30,118 bases of DNA from a virus: positions 1 to 30,118 of the IMG/VR virus record IMGVR_UViG_3300042905_004219; one strand, written 5' to 3'. The notes beneath the pieces were generated by a model that was not told the origin of the DNA, did not search any database, and saw only the letters and a list, made by a program, of their open reading frames with translations. Shown in pieces: positions 7,586-17,053 of the stretch; the first letter of the stretch is position 1, and each line of letters starts with the position of its first letter. The position numbers were made by a program, and so were the translations under genes.

Positions 7586-8739
7586 TGGCTACTAAAGGCG
7601 TAGTAATTGGGCATATCCCGTCCAACGAGGAATTCGGGGATCACAGTATTGGATACTACACGGTAAAGCTGGATGATGGTAGTTTTGTTACCGTGGAACA
7701 TACTAGCCCATATTACAATAGAACAGGTGGGTTTTTAGCTTTGCCTAATAAAGGTGATAGGGTATTAATTGATAAATTGTCCGATACTGCGGATAAAGGA
7801 ACTTGGTACTACTTAGCCACCATAGCCACTCCCGGAGCAGGCAAAATTTTAGAAAAAGGCGATGTAGAGCCACAACCTCAATTATTAAATAGTGTTATTG
7901 GCAAGTTAGGTGTGCCACAAAAAGTAATATTACAATCCCCAAAAGGTAATTCTTTAATTTTAAGTGATGATTACAACGAATCTGAATCCAATGTAGGTGT
8001 ATTCTTAAAAACGGGTGCCGGAAAATACTTTAAACTTTCCGATGACAAAAAACAAAATAGTATAGTTTTAAAAACTGAATTAGGCCCAGAGGAAGAAATC
8101 GCTTCAATAAGTTTACAAGGAAACCCTGTAGAAGGTAGCACTCGTCAATCTTTTAGTGTTACAATAATTGCAAATAATACCGTTGAACTTAGAAGTTTGA
8201 AGGGAGATATAGATTTAAACATAGTTGATGGAAAAGAGATAAATATCATAAATAAGTCATCTGGAGCTAATGGGGACCATTTAGTTCTTCCTAATGGTAC
8301 AACAATTATTGACCCGACTCCCGGAAACATTAACATTCAATCGACTCGGGGGGATATTAATATTGTTGCAGGCCCAACCCTAGAAGAAGTTATTTTGGCT
8401 CAATCGGTTTATGCACAGCGGCGAGCGGAATGGCAAGTGGCATCTCAAGCTGCCATTGCCTTGGGGCAAGTCCCACCCCCAGAACCACAGTTGCCTATAT
8501 TTAATCCAATAATTAAACTAAAAGCCCAAGACCCGCTTACTGGGGGCATAGGAGCAGCCATAGATATAGAAAGTGATGGAGTTGTGAATATTAGAGGAAA
8601 ACTGGGAGTAAATATAGATACATTGACACCAGTACCTAATCCTGTTAATCAAGATGGAGATCCCCTCAATAATGTTCCTGATGTGGGGGTTTTAACTGGA
8701 AATGTTACTATCGCAGGAAGAAGAATAGATTTAAACTAA
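7585..8739 (+). CDS. central spike protein with OB-fold and beta-helix (gp5/VgrG-like, no lysozyme)
   Basis: The protein has 384 aa. Residues about 1-80 have the OB-fold layout of phage spike N-termini (VVIGHIPS, YTVKLDDG, then LPNKGDRVLI and GTWYYLAT). Later residues form short beta repeats typical of the triangular spike: GDIDLNIVDG, EINIINKS, GNINIQST, GDINIVAG, ending in GNVTIAGRRIDLN. T4 gp5 carries a lysozyme domain between these parts; here none is recognisable. A GGAGGA Shine-Dalgarno (7571-7576) lies 8 nt before the ATG, which overlaps the hub stop. The spike would trimerise under the hub and pierce the outer membrane. No PAAR tip is fused to it; a separate candidate tip lies at 26896-27348. 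Confidence 0.75.
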   Translation: MATKGVVIGHIPSNEEFGDHSIGYYTVKLDDGSFVTVEHTSPYYNRTGGFLALPNKGDRVLIDKLSDTADKGTWYYLATIATPGAGKILEKGDVEPQPQLLNSVIGKLGVPQKVILQSPKGNSLILSDDYNESESNVGVFLKTGAGKYFKLSDDKKQNSIVLKTELGPEEEIASISLQGNPVEGSTRQSFSVTIIANNTVELRSLKGDIDLNIVDGKEINIINKSSGANGDHLVLPNGTTIIDPTPGNINIQSTRGDINIVAGPTLEEVILAQSVYAQRRAEWQVASQAAIALGQVPPPEPQLPIFNPIIKLKAQDPLTGGIGAAIDIESDGVVNIRGKLGVNIDTLTPVPNPVNQDGDPLNNVPDVGVLTGNVTIAGRRIDLN

Positions 8740-8740
8740 T

Positions 8741-11353
8741 ATGACAGTAGATCTTAATGTTTTAGGTCAAACTTTAAATGCCTCCAATGATAATGATTTA
8801 CTTAGAGGCTTGGGGATGCAATTTGGTGTCCCTGAGTGCTTGATGAACATTGCCATTGCTGGGGGGGCTGCTCTTTTTCCAAGCCAAGTCTTAGGCCAAA
8901 TGGCGAGCAAGATTCAGGCGGGGAGAAATAAAGCTAACGATAAAATATCTCAAATAAAAAAGAATATTCTGTTAACCTTAGGATTATGGGAAGATGATGG
9001 TGAGGGTGGTTATGTATTAAAATCTATTCACAGCGCAGAGGGGCTGGCTGGACTAGGGGAGGCGCTGGATGCAATTGGAACAGTCGTGGGTACTGGAGCC
9101 GCTATATATGACCAATATCAAATTGCTGCCGCTGAATGGGCTGCAATCGAAGACTGCGTAAATCAGGCAGCATTGTTTTTTAAATCATTGGGGAATAATA
9201 CAGGATTAAGTCCACAACAAATTCAACAAAAATTTGCTGCCGAGACAGCCCAAATTTTTGCCGCAAGATCTTTCATTGAAAGGGCAGATGCCGCATTAAC
9301 CAATATTGGACAAGTTTTACTTGATAGAAAATTAAATCCAGATCTAGAACCCATAATCATAGAACCTACCTTATCCGCTTTCGGAAAATTTATTGCTCCT
9401 CCAGTTCCAACGGACCCCGTTTTCCGATTGGTGTTCGGTCCTCCTAAATCTAAAAAAGGTCAGTTTTTGTTGTCCGTGGATGGATTGTACTACGACTCAC
9501 AAAAAGGTGGAGTTCCTGATGTTGTAGGATTTGTTCCGCCTGAAGATTACTACAAGTTTGATTTCCCTGCGAATTTGGGTGGTAAAGGGGAGATGATTTC
9601 TTTAAAGAAGTTAGAAACTTATATAGACACCATTTTTGATCCAGAAGTAATAGATGAGAGCAAGGATATTCAACAGCATTACGCGGCAGATCACTTTTTG
9701 AATGTACTAGAGGGGCAGAGGGATAAACATTTATATGATTTGTCTGCAATGATTCAAAAAGCAAAGGTTCAAGAGAGTCTGACCGATGATTCAGCCATCA
9801 TAGTAAATATGAAACAAAGTATCTACTCCGTGATGGCTCAACATCAGTCTAAAATAAATAGACGAAAAAAACAAATTGAAATCGCCATAAAATCTCCATA
9901 TTTAGCAGGCACCACTCCCGCGTTCGGGCTAGGAGAAGTTCCAATTAATGATTTTGGGCATTTACGAGATTTGAATGTTTCTGTTGCATTTGAAAAGCAA
10001 AAGAAACTAATGTTCAAGCAAGGGGAAGTTTCCGGCGTTGTGCTTCCCATACAACCAAGATTCGTAAAAGCTGCGGAGGCTAGAGCAGCCCCTGCTTTAA
10101 ATTCTTTGATAATTCCTCCTGTCGGAAAAGGTGGAATCATATACGATAATGACTCAACAGCTACTGAGCCTACAATATTGTCACTAACAGATAAAGTGGT
10201 AGATGATGGATTGTTTGCAATATATAATTTCCTCGAAGGGGAAGTTGTGTCCCCCGGATCCACTAAATATACAGTGTTGAATTGCAACTCCACCAATAAC
10301 TACAATAATGCTCAGTTGGTTGCGCTATCACCAAGTTCAGTATTCAGACGAGGATTAGGTATTCCATTTTTAAATGGAATAGTAAAGCTTTCCAACAGCA
10401 ATTCTCAAATAAATTCATTAGGAAGTTTTGTTAGACTTCCAGACACGAATGAGTTTAGAGATTATACCTACAAGCAAAAAGGGTTTACTTTTGAAACTTG
10501 GGTACATGCATCTGGCATAACCACTTCGTTATCTGATGGGGACCCTGATTCGGCATACGGTGTCTCCTGTTTGCATAGACTATTACTTGCTTGTGAAAAT
10601 ACAGGGGGATTAGTCCCAGAGGTTTTGGAAAACCCTGACCAAGCAGAACAATCATTTTCTTCCGACATAGTTAGGGGACTAGTGATGGGTTTTACTAGAG
10701 ACAGGCAAATAAGTAGAGGTTTTGAACCAAATGAATCGACCAATGATGCCGCACAGTCAGTATTTTTCATAGCTCCTACACGATCAGTCAATGGCTCTGA
10801 TGTAGGATTTATAAATAGATCTAGTGTGGAGGAATGTGCTAGTGGGTACGGGTCACTAGCGTTTTCAGTTCCTTTATCCACTAGTGTTCCAAACACTACA
10901 AAAAAACTAAGAGATGTATCGGGTCAATTTATGTACTACTCACTAGCGATTGACCCAGAAAATGACCAAATTAGGCTTTGTGTAGATGGGGAATTAGTGT
11001 CTGTGGCTTCTCTATCTTATAGTTTTGGAATTCCTGCTGGTCAATCTTTGAGGGTTCCAAGTTTTAGAGCCGCAAACAGTTTTGAATATTCTACATCAAG
11101 CACGGGAAATTCTTCGTTCTCAACAGGGCCAAAATTAAATGAATTGTTTACCCCTTGGATCTTGGGTGGGGGGTATACGGATGGATACAGGGCGCAAAAT
11201 TCAGGATTCATGGGGCAAAAGCATGGTCTTAAGAGTGGCCTAAATGGATATTTAGGTAGCACAAAATTCTATTCACGACCATTGTCTGCGTCTGAATCCA
11301 AACAAAATTACGATGCACAGAAAGGGTTCTTTAAGAACATTGATTTATCATGA
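8741..11353 (+). CDS. virion structural protein with C-terminal LamG-like (concanavalin fold) domain
   Basis: The protein has 870 aa. The first 120 residues have a segment around VPECLMNIA followed by a helical run rich in Ala/Gly/Lys. Residues about 170-400 are helical and probably form a coiled scaffold. From about residue 575 the pattern is that of a LamG/laminin-G-like jelly roll: FTFETWVHA, YYSLAIDPENDQIRLCVDGELV, WILGGGYTDGY, then LNGYLGSTKFYSRPLS near the C-terminus. Such domains bind sugars or act as structural lectins. It sits between the spike and gp25 genes and overlaps the gp25 start by ATGA, so a baseplate-associated position is inferred. It has no close T4 counterpart that I recognise. 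Confidence 0.6.
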   Translation: MTVDLNVLGQTLNASNDNDLLRGLGMQFGVPECLMNIAIAGGAALFPSQVLGQMASKIQAGRNKANDKISQIKKNILLTLGLWEDDGEGGYVLKSIHSAEGLAGLGEALDAIGTVVGTGAAIYDQYQIAAAEWAAIEDCVNQAALFFKSLGNNTGLSPQQIQQKFAAETAQIFAARSFIERADAALTNIGQVLLDRKLNPDLEPIIIEPTLSAFGKFIAPPVPTDPVFRLVFGPPKSKKGQFLLSVDGLYYDSQKGGVPDVVGFVPPEDYYKFDFPANLGGKGEMISLKKLETYIDTIFDPEVIDESKDIQQHYAADHFLNVLEGQRDKHLYDLSAMIQKAKVQESLTDDSAIIVNMKQSIYSVMAQHQSKINRRKKQIEIAIKSPYLAGTTPAFGLGEVPINDFGHLRDLNVSVAFEKQKKLMFKQGEVSGVVLPIQPRFVKAAEARAAPALNSLIIPPVGKGGIIYDNDSTATEPTILSLTDKVVDDGLFAIYNFLEGEVVSPGSTKYTVLNCNSTNNYNNAQLVALSPSSVFRRGLGIPFLNGIVKLSNSNSQINSLGSFVRLPDTNEFRDYTYKQKGFTFETWVHASGITTSLSDGDPDSAYGVSCLHRLLLACENTGGLVPEVLENPDQAEQSFSSDIVRGLVMGFTRDRQISRGFEPNESTNDAAQSVFFIAPTRSVNGSDVGFINRSSVEECASGYGSLAFSVPLSTSVPNTTKKLRDVSGQFMYYSLAIDPENDQIRLCVDGELVSVASLSYSFGIPAGQSLRVPSFRAANSFEYSTSSTGNSSFSTGPKLNELFTPWILGGGYTDGYRAQNSGFMGQKHGLKSGLNGYLGSTKFYSRPLSASESKQNYDAQKGFFKNIDLS

Positions 11354-11805
11354 CTCTTAATTACTACGGAACTAGATTAGCAAAACCTGTATCCAAAGAT
11401 ATCCAATCGGAATCAAAAAAAACATACGGGTTAAACTTTCCTTTTGGAAAAAATCCAAAAAGAGGTTTTTTTGCCAAGGAGGCGGGACAAGCATTGATCA
11501 AGTCTAATTTGACTCAGTTGCTAAATACCTTTCCCGGTGAACGAGTAATGCTCCCTAATTTTGGTCTTGATCTTAGAAAATACTTGTTTGAACCCTTAGA
11601 CTCTATTACATTTTCGGAAATAAAGGATGAAATTTTATTTACTTTAAATAAGTATGCTCCTTATGTGCAAGTTGTAGGTCTTCGCGTCAGTGAATCGTCC
11701 GAACTAAATTATACTGGAATCCCCGGCATCGTAATTCAATTAACAGTCAAATTACGCGATGACGAGAATCAAACATTTGATGTTACGGTTAAAGTTGGAG
11801 AATAA
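11350..11805 (+). CDS. gp25: baseplate wedge protein gp25 (lysozyme-like fold)
   Basis: The 151-aa protein carries the gp25/TssE signature: a FPGERVMLPNFG segment at residues 61-72 and LFEP at 79-82, followed by a helix (ITFSEIKDEI) and beta strands. In T4 and other contractile systems gp25 joins the wedges to the inner baseplate and nucleates sheath assembly; it has a lysozyme-like fold without the lytic function. Length is close to the family norm (T4 gp25 132 aa) with an N-terminal extension of about 35 residues. It overlaps the upstream gene by ATGA and is followed by gp6 after 2 nt, the usual gp25-gp6 pairing. Confidence 0.92.
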   Translation: MTLNYYGTRLAKPVSKDIQSESKKTYGLNFPFGKNPKRGFFAKEAGQALIKSNLTQLLNTFPGERVMLPNFGLDLRKYLFEPLDSITFSEIKDEILFTLNKYAPYVQVVGLRVSESSELNYTGIPGIVIQLTVKLRDDENQTFDVTVKVGE

Positions 11806-11807
11806 TT

Positions 11808-13391
11808 ATGGCATTTAATGGAAGAGTAGAATCAGATTTTTTAAAGCTTGCACAATTTGACGCTCTGGCAAAACCAGAAATTATCGATTATGCAGCTACG
11901 GACTTTGATTCATTAAGAAGAGCTTTGATTGCATATATCCAAGCAGCATACCCTCTTGATTATCAAAACTTCATAGAATCAGATTTGGGGGTAATGTTGA
12001 TAGAGTTGGTCGCGTACATGGGTGCGGTCATGTCCATGAAGGCCGATATGTTGGCGAATGAAAACTATTTGAGCACTGCTAGAAATAGAATCAATGTTGG
12101 TAAAATTTTAGAATTATTAGGCATCAAATTAAAAGGCCCTATATCATCTGCTTGCAATGCTAAAATTACATTAGATTCCACTGGGGTGGGCGGGCTTGTC
12201 ATCCCTATAGGCTCAAGAGTGGTAACCATAAATTCTCCAGAAGATGGAAATCCCGTTACATTTACTTTGTACAAGACAAACAATGGTCAAATATCCGATG
12301 CCACTAGTGATGGTTCAATATCCTTAGAAAACTCAGAATCTAATGGAGGCTTGGGGTTAGTTTGGGAAAATTTGGTTTTGTTAGAGGGTGCCTTAGTTTC
12401 TGAAGCAGGCACGGTGGAAACAACAGATGTATCAAAAACTATAGTATTAAATGCCAGCCCTGTTGTAGAAAAAAGTGTTTCAATATTTTTGACTCCTCCA
12501 AATTCTACTGGGCAAGCGTGGAATGAAATAGACAGTCTATTCTTTACTTCAGGGTCTACAGATCAAGTTTTCGAAGTCATAAAAACTGAAAATTACGGGG
12601 CCACGCTTTTATTCGGGGATGGTATTTCTGGAAAGCCTGTGGCGACAAATACCGATTATTTCATAACATATAGGGTTGGTGGTGGAAGTAGAGGAAATAT
12701 TCTTTCCGATGTAATAAATGTCCCTATCAGTGGAGAAGATGACGATTCAAACGCTAAATCAGGAATATTAGAAAACACTTCAGTAGCCGTGGGGGGTAGG
12801 GATGCGGAGGATGTTGAAAAAGCCAAAAGATATGCTCCATTGGTTTTCAGATCTCAAAACAGATTGGTAACGATAAATGACTATTCTAATTTTGCAAATC
12901 AATATGCAAATTCTGTAGGTGCAACAGGAAAGGCGCGTGCTGTAGTGCGAGATGCATACAGTTCAGCAAACATAATCGATATTTATCTATTACAAGTAGC
13001 TTCTAATATTCAGTTGCAACAGGCGACTGTAGAATATAAAAAACAGTTATTAGAGGCAATACAAGATAAGAAAATGATCACCGACGAAGTTGTAATCGTA
13101 GACGGTGTTGTAAGAACTTTGGATTTAGTCATGACAGTTCGTGTTGATAAGTACTTGTTGCCTAGAGAGGAGCAGATAAAGGCAAAAGTTAGAGATAGAT
13201 TGTTAAGATTCTTCAATGTAGATAATTTTGATTTTGGAAAACCCCTAAACATCTCTGAATTAAATAGAGCCGTGTTTACTTTGCCTGAAGTGAGGTATGC
13301 TACAGTAGATAATCTAGACTCTGATGTTGTTGTTGATTTTAATGAGATTATCCAGCTAAACAATTTTACAATTAACATAGTAGGTGTTTGA
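11808..13391 (+). CDS. gp6: baseplate wedge protein gp6 (baseplate J family)
   Basis: The 527-aa protein matches the gp6/baseplate J family. The N-terminal region has a DFDSLRRALIAYIQ helix and SDLGVMLIELVAYMGAVM, typical of the domain that dimerises gp6 into the inner ring. The central part has the ITYRVGGGSRGNI hairpin, and near residues 345-365 the SQNRLVTINDYSNFA segment that characterises baseplate J proteins. The C-terminus is a compact alpha/beta region ending at the hydrophobic FTINIVGV. It would form the ring that holds the wedges and transmits the contraction signal. It lies 2 nt after gp25, and its stop overlaps the next ATG (TGATG). Confidence 0.9.
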   Translation: MAFNGRVESDFLKLAQFDALAKPEIIDYAATDFDSLRRALIAYIQAAYPLDYQNFIESDLGVMLIELVAYMGAVMSMKADMLANENYLSTARNRINVGKILELLGIKLKGPISSACNAKITLDSTGVGGLVIPIGSRVVTINSPEDGNPVTFTLYKTNNGQISDATSDGSISLENSESNGGLGLVWENLVLLEGALVSEAGTVETTDVSKTIVLNASPVVEKSVSIFLTPPNSTGQAWNEIDSLFFTSGSTDQVFEVIKTENYGATLLFGDGISGKPVATNTDYFITYRVGGGSRGNILSDVINVPISGEDDDSNAKSGILENTSVAVGGRDAEDVEKAKRYAPLVFRSQNRLVTINDYSNFANQYANSVGATGKARAVVRDAYSSANIIDIYLLQVASNIQLQQATVEYKKQLLEAIQDKKMITDEVVIVDGVVRTLDLVMTVRVDKYLLPREEQIKAKVRDRLLRFFNVDNFDFGKPLNISELNRAVFTLPEVRYATVDNLDSDVVVDFNEIIQLNNFTINIVGV

Positions 13392-16300
13392 TGAACAGTA
13401 TTAATTTCATAACCGGACAAGACAAGAAGTACTATCGGAGAAACTATGTAGATGTTTTAGAGTTACTTACTCCTACAGTTTACAAAGAAGCTGATATTAC
13501 TACTTCTGGGTATGAAGTTTCTATTTATGATAAAGTAATAAAATCCCACATTAATGTAGCTAATTACTTTAATAGTATTTTCAATGTTTCCGGCACAACA
13601 GAGGGGTCTTCCTTTGGGTCACTATCAGGAGCATCCCAGTATTTCATAAAACAAAATAGATTAACTGAAATCACTCCATACGATTTTGAATCTAGGATTC
13701 TATACCCTTCACAACAGTCATTAAAAAATTACGAAAATAGTTCGTTATTTTCTGAGTTTTTAGAATCAACCTTACTCCCATCGATAAGGCTAAATTCGCC
13801 AACCGAGCTTTTTGATCTTGATTCTGCGGCAGACGCACATGATTATTTGATAAATGAATTATCTTGGTTGTACATATTAAATAAACAATATGATTCTAAT
13901 TTAGTTTATCAACCATCTGCAACAGTAAAAAATTTATTTTTAGAAAAAACATACAACGGAAAACCAATAATGTTGTCTGATGCCATGAAGGCATTGAACA
14001 CTTTCTTGTGGTATAATTATAATGTATGTTCTTTGTTCCAACGATTAGAATTAGTTCCAAGCGAGTTCCTTAGCGGAACTGGGAAATATACAAGTGGAAC
14101 TCAGCAATTAGATAAATTAAACACCATAACAGAAATCCTATACTCGCCATTACGGTCAGATGATAAAGATACAATTATAAAAGAGTATTTTGATTATTAC
14201 CAGTCCACCTCAGAGCATGCAATAAATACTGAAAAAGCGGGGCCTTTCCATAAATTCCTAAAAAGCATAGCTTGGGGTATTTATGATGTAAATGATCAGG
14301 TAGAAAATTTAAACCTACTTTACGATATCAATAGATGTCCTGAAGAATTACTTCCTCTTTTAGCTTATACCATTGGTTGGAGTTTGTACGGAAACAATCC
14401 TTCGAAATGGAGGCAGCAGGTTAAAAATGCTGTCCAAATTTATAAATCTGTAGGAACCAAGCGGGGGCTTAATTTAGCCTTAAATTCTGTTTTTGGTCAA
14501 ACTTCATTAGATCTCAGTGCATCAGTACAAGAGTTATACGAATCATATATTCCAAATCTACTTTACTACTGCATAGCCACGGATTCCCCTCTTGTTAGTA
14601 GCTTTGAGAGTTGGACACCCCAGTTGGCTGGAGAGTTGGGTATTCGGCATCATACTTTGAAAAGTATGGATACCAACATAAGATACATAGTTGATAGCAT
14701 ACTAGAAGATGCAGTACGGCTTTTCCCCAATCACTTTTACATAAGCCCAAATCTTAGATTCAATTTAGAAGATCCTGATTTTGTTTTCTCTTACAGGGAT
14801 GTTCCTAATAATAAAATACCTCCTTGGGAGTTGGAAAAGTATTATAGATACTGCAAGATAAGTGACGCTTTGTTGAGTTACTTTGAGGAGCGTCTAGTTT
14901 GTTTGGCAGTTAGTAGATCTGTGGCAGAACAAACTATAAATTACATTAGAGACAATACCATAGAGAATGTAACTAATATTGGTCTAAAAAATAACTTCCT
15001 ATTCTTTACATTAAGCCCTCAATATCCTCCAAATTATACTCATATTCTTTCCAACTTTGATAAACAAAAAACAAAGATACTGCCTATTTGGAATGGTAAA
15101 TCATCAACATTTAATTTAAGTCTAGAATCGAGTTCGTTTGAATTTGATAAATATTCATTCTTGATAGGAAGCTCTGAAGGGTTAAAAGCCGTACTAAAAA
15201 CGGTAATAGATTTCAGCCCCGCGCACGCGATACCCGACATCGATCTAGGACTTTCTACGGAAGATGAAATGTTCTTCCTAGAATCTTTCGAACAAGCAAA
15301 TACTTATTCCCTCTTTGATTTAGTAACCGCATCATCTGTTTTAGCTGGATTTAATAATGTTGGATTGCAGATGAGTAGCTTGGGTAGAATTTTTAAGAGG
15401 GAAGATGTAGACTCTCTCACTGATCCAGTTTTTACTACAGGATCATCTTTTTCAAATTTACATAGAAATACCTTAAGAAGAAGAAACTACAAAAATAATC
15501 TCCCCAAAGACGGGTGGTTTACACGAAGTGGGTTTAACATGCCTCCTCATCATGTGGTAGATAAAAATACCATATCTTATTCTACAAGAGGTGAGTGCGA
15601 TCCAATAATTGCATTAATACATAAAAAGATTGAAGAGAAAGCATATGCAGATGCATCAGCTAGCCTGCAAATAGAATCATTTGCATCTGCTTATTCTGCG
15701 TCAGGAGACTACATGAATTTAGTGGTTAGTTTAGCTAACACTAGTGCAGGACCAAATTCTGCTGATGAATTTTTTGATTTTGAATTTGGAAGGGGGCTGC
15801 ACAAGCTATATTTGATATACGATAAAGTCTTTGGGCTGCATACTCTTAGCTGGAATTCCGACAGAAACGATGGTGGATTTAACATATTCGCACAAACTTT
15901 TGGAACAGCTTTATTTAACGGAAATTTCGAAATAAATGGTGCCACATTTGAAACATATCCCCAGTTAATTACATCCAGTTTTGATTCAGAAGTAAGGTTG
16001 GGGAACGGGGATGGTTCTGGGGTATTTAGTAATTTAGGCACGGCTTCTGGTACGGTTATTGCTAATTCTCCATCTGATTATTACTTAAACAGATTTGAAT
16101 TTAGGAATGCTTCCTTGGTTAGTGGTGTGGAACTAATAATTCCATCGGGCGCAGGAAACGGGACTTATTTCTCGCTATTTGACATAGACCCAATAAACCA
16201 AAGAGAAGACACCGACAATTACGCCATCGATAATAGAATCATAAAAATGGCAGTAGGACAATCTAACGGATTACCTAGAATTAGGTTTAACCTATCCGCG

Positions 16301-17053
16301 CATGACAACCCCCCAAGCAAGTTAATTCCTGAGCATGAATTTAAATTACAAATTCCATTCTTTGTTGGTCAAACCACGGGCCTGAAATATGGAGGAGGAT
16401 CTTTAAAAGTTTGGATTCATACCGATGTAGAAAATGGATATGTTTGGTCTTGGACTCCACAGAATCAATGGAAAATAACCGCTGTTAGTTCATTAACTAC
16501 AACGCAAGGTTTAAATAAAATTCGTAATGAGCTAGCACACAATTTTGATTACCAACAAGAAGCCCCACCTTCGTCGGTAGTTGCTTGTTATTACGCTCAA
16601 GAATCTGGGCAAGTTAATAATTATTCTTTAGAAAATTTAACTGAATCTTCATTTAAAATAGCAGAAATTAACTTTAACACTAACAACCCCCCTATTTGTA
16701 TTCCGAACTATTATTATTCTAACGGGACACAAGTGCATAGGTTAAATCAAAACTACATAATTGAAATTTTCATGGATCAAAATCCAGAACGCTATATCTT
16801 AATAGATAAAGTTAATTTAATAGATTCTACCTTACACGAGTACGCTTCTGGGTATACTGAGGAGGAAATTCAGGATTTATTTAGATTCTTTAAGAGTTTA
16901 GCTTTAAATTTAGCGTCCAGAGTTTCTTCAACAACTAGTGGTACTTTTGAGGCACAAGGTGGAAGTCGAATGGAGTATAGATATCATCCCAAGTTTGGAA
17001 CTTTTGCCCAAGCTGCTGGAGGCCAATTTACAAGTATAGATATATTAAGATGA
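13391..17053 (+). CDS. baseplate wedge protein gp7-like with P2 gpI-type domain
   Basis: The protein has 1220 aa. Residues about 310-365 contain RCPEELLPLLAYTIGW, then WRQQVKNAV and KSVGTKRGLNLALNSVFG, the layout of the phage tail protein I (P2 gpI) family that is also embedded in T4 gp7. The N-terminal 300 residues are wedge-like and mainly helical. The last 400 look beta-rich and may form a jelly-roll side domain (EFGRGLHKLYLIYDK, FNGNFEINGATFE, KVWIHTDVENGYVWSW). ATG 13391 is preferred to the in-frame TTG just upstream: AGG at 13382-13384 lies 6 nt ahead, and the ATG overlaps the gp6 stop. It would link gp6 to the outer baseplate. The gp7 label follows from domain and order. Confidence 0.75.
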   Translation: MNSINFITGQDKKYYRRNYVDVLELLTPTVYKEADITTSGYEVSIYDKVIKSHINVANYFNSIFNVSGTTEGSSFGSLSGASQYFIKQNRLTEITPYDFESRILYPSQQSLKNYENSSLFSEFLESTLLPSIRLNSPTELFDLDSAADAHDYLINELSWLYILNKQYDSNLVYQPSATVKNLFLEKTYNGKPIMLSDAMKALNTFLWYNYNVCSLFQRLELVPSEFLSGTGKYTSGTQQLDKLNTITEILYSPLRSDDKDTIIKEYFDYYQSTSEHAINTEKAGPFHKFLKSIAWGIYDVNDQVENLNLLYDINRCPEELLPLLAYTIGWSLYGNNPSKWRQQVKNAVQIYKSVGTKRGLNLALNSVFGQTSLDLSASVQELYESYIPNLLYYCIATDSPLVSSFESWTPQLAGELGIRHHTLKSMDTNIRYIVDSILEDAVRLFPNHFYISPNLRFNLEDPDFVFSYRDVPNNKIPPWELEKYYRYCKISDALLSYFEERLVCLAVSRSVAEQTINYIRDNTIENVTNIGLKNNFLFFTLSPQYPPNYTHILSNFDKQKTKILPIWNGKSSTFNLSLESSSFEFDKYSFLIGSSEGLKAVLKTVIDFSPAHAIPDIDLGLSTEDEMFFLESFEQANTYSLFDLVTASSVLAGFNNVGLQMSSLGRIFKREDVDSLTDPVFTTGSSFSNLHRNTLRRRNYKNNLPKDGWFTRSGFNMPPHHVVDKNTISYSTRGECDPIIALIHKKIEEKAYADASASLQIESFASAYSASGDYMNLVVSLANTSAGPNSADEFFDFEFGRGLHKLYLIYDKVFGLHTLSWNSDRNDGGFNIFAQTFGTALFNGNFEINGATFETYPQLITSSFDSEVRLGNGDGSGVFSNLGTASGTVIANSPSDYYLNRFEFRNASLVSGVELIIPSGAGNGTYFSLFDIDPINQREDTDNYAIDNRIIKMAVGQSNGLPRIRFNLSAHDNPPSKLIPEHEFKLQIPFFVGQTTGLKYGGGSLKVWIHTDVENGYVWSWTPQNQWKITAVSSLTTTQGLNKIRNELAHNFDYQQEAPPSSVVACYYAQESGQVNNYSLENLTESSFKIAEINFNTNNPPICIPNYYYSNGTQVHRLNQNYIIEIFMDQNPERYILIDKVNLIDSTLHEYASGYTEEEIQDLFRFFKSLALNLASRVSSTTSGTFEAQGGSRMEYRYHPKFGTFAQAAGGQFTSIDILR

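Noticed and set aside
9844-10296. 150-codon antisense reading frame
   Set aside because: It lies opposite a long coherent structural gene, has no ribosome site and reads as low-complexity shadow sequence.
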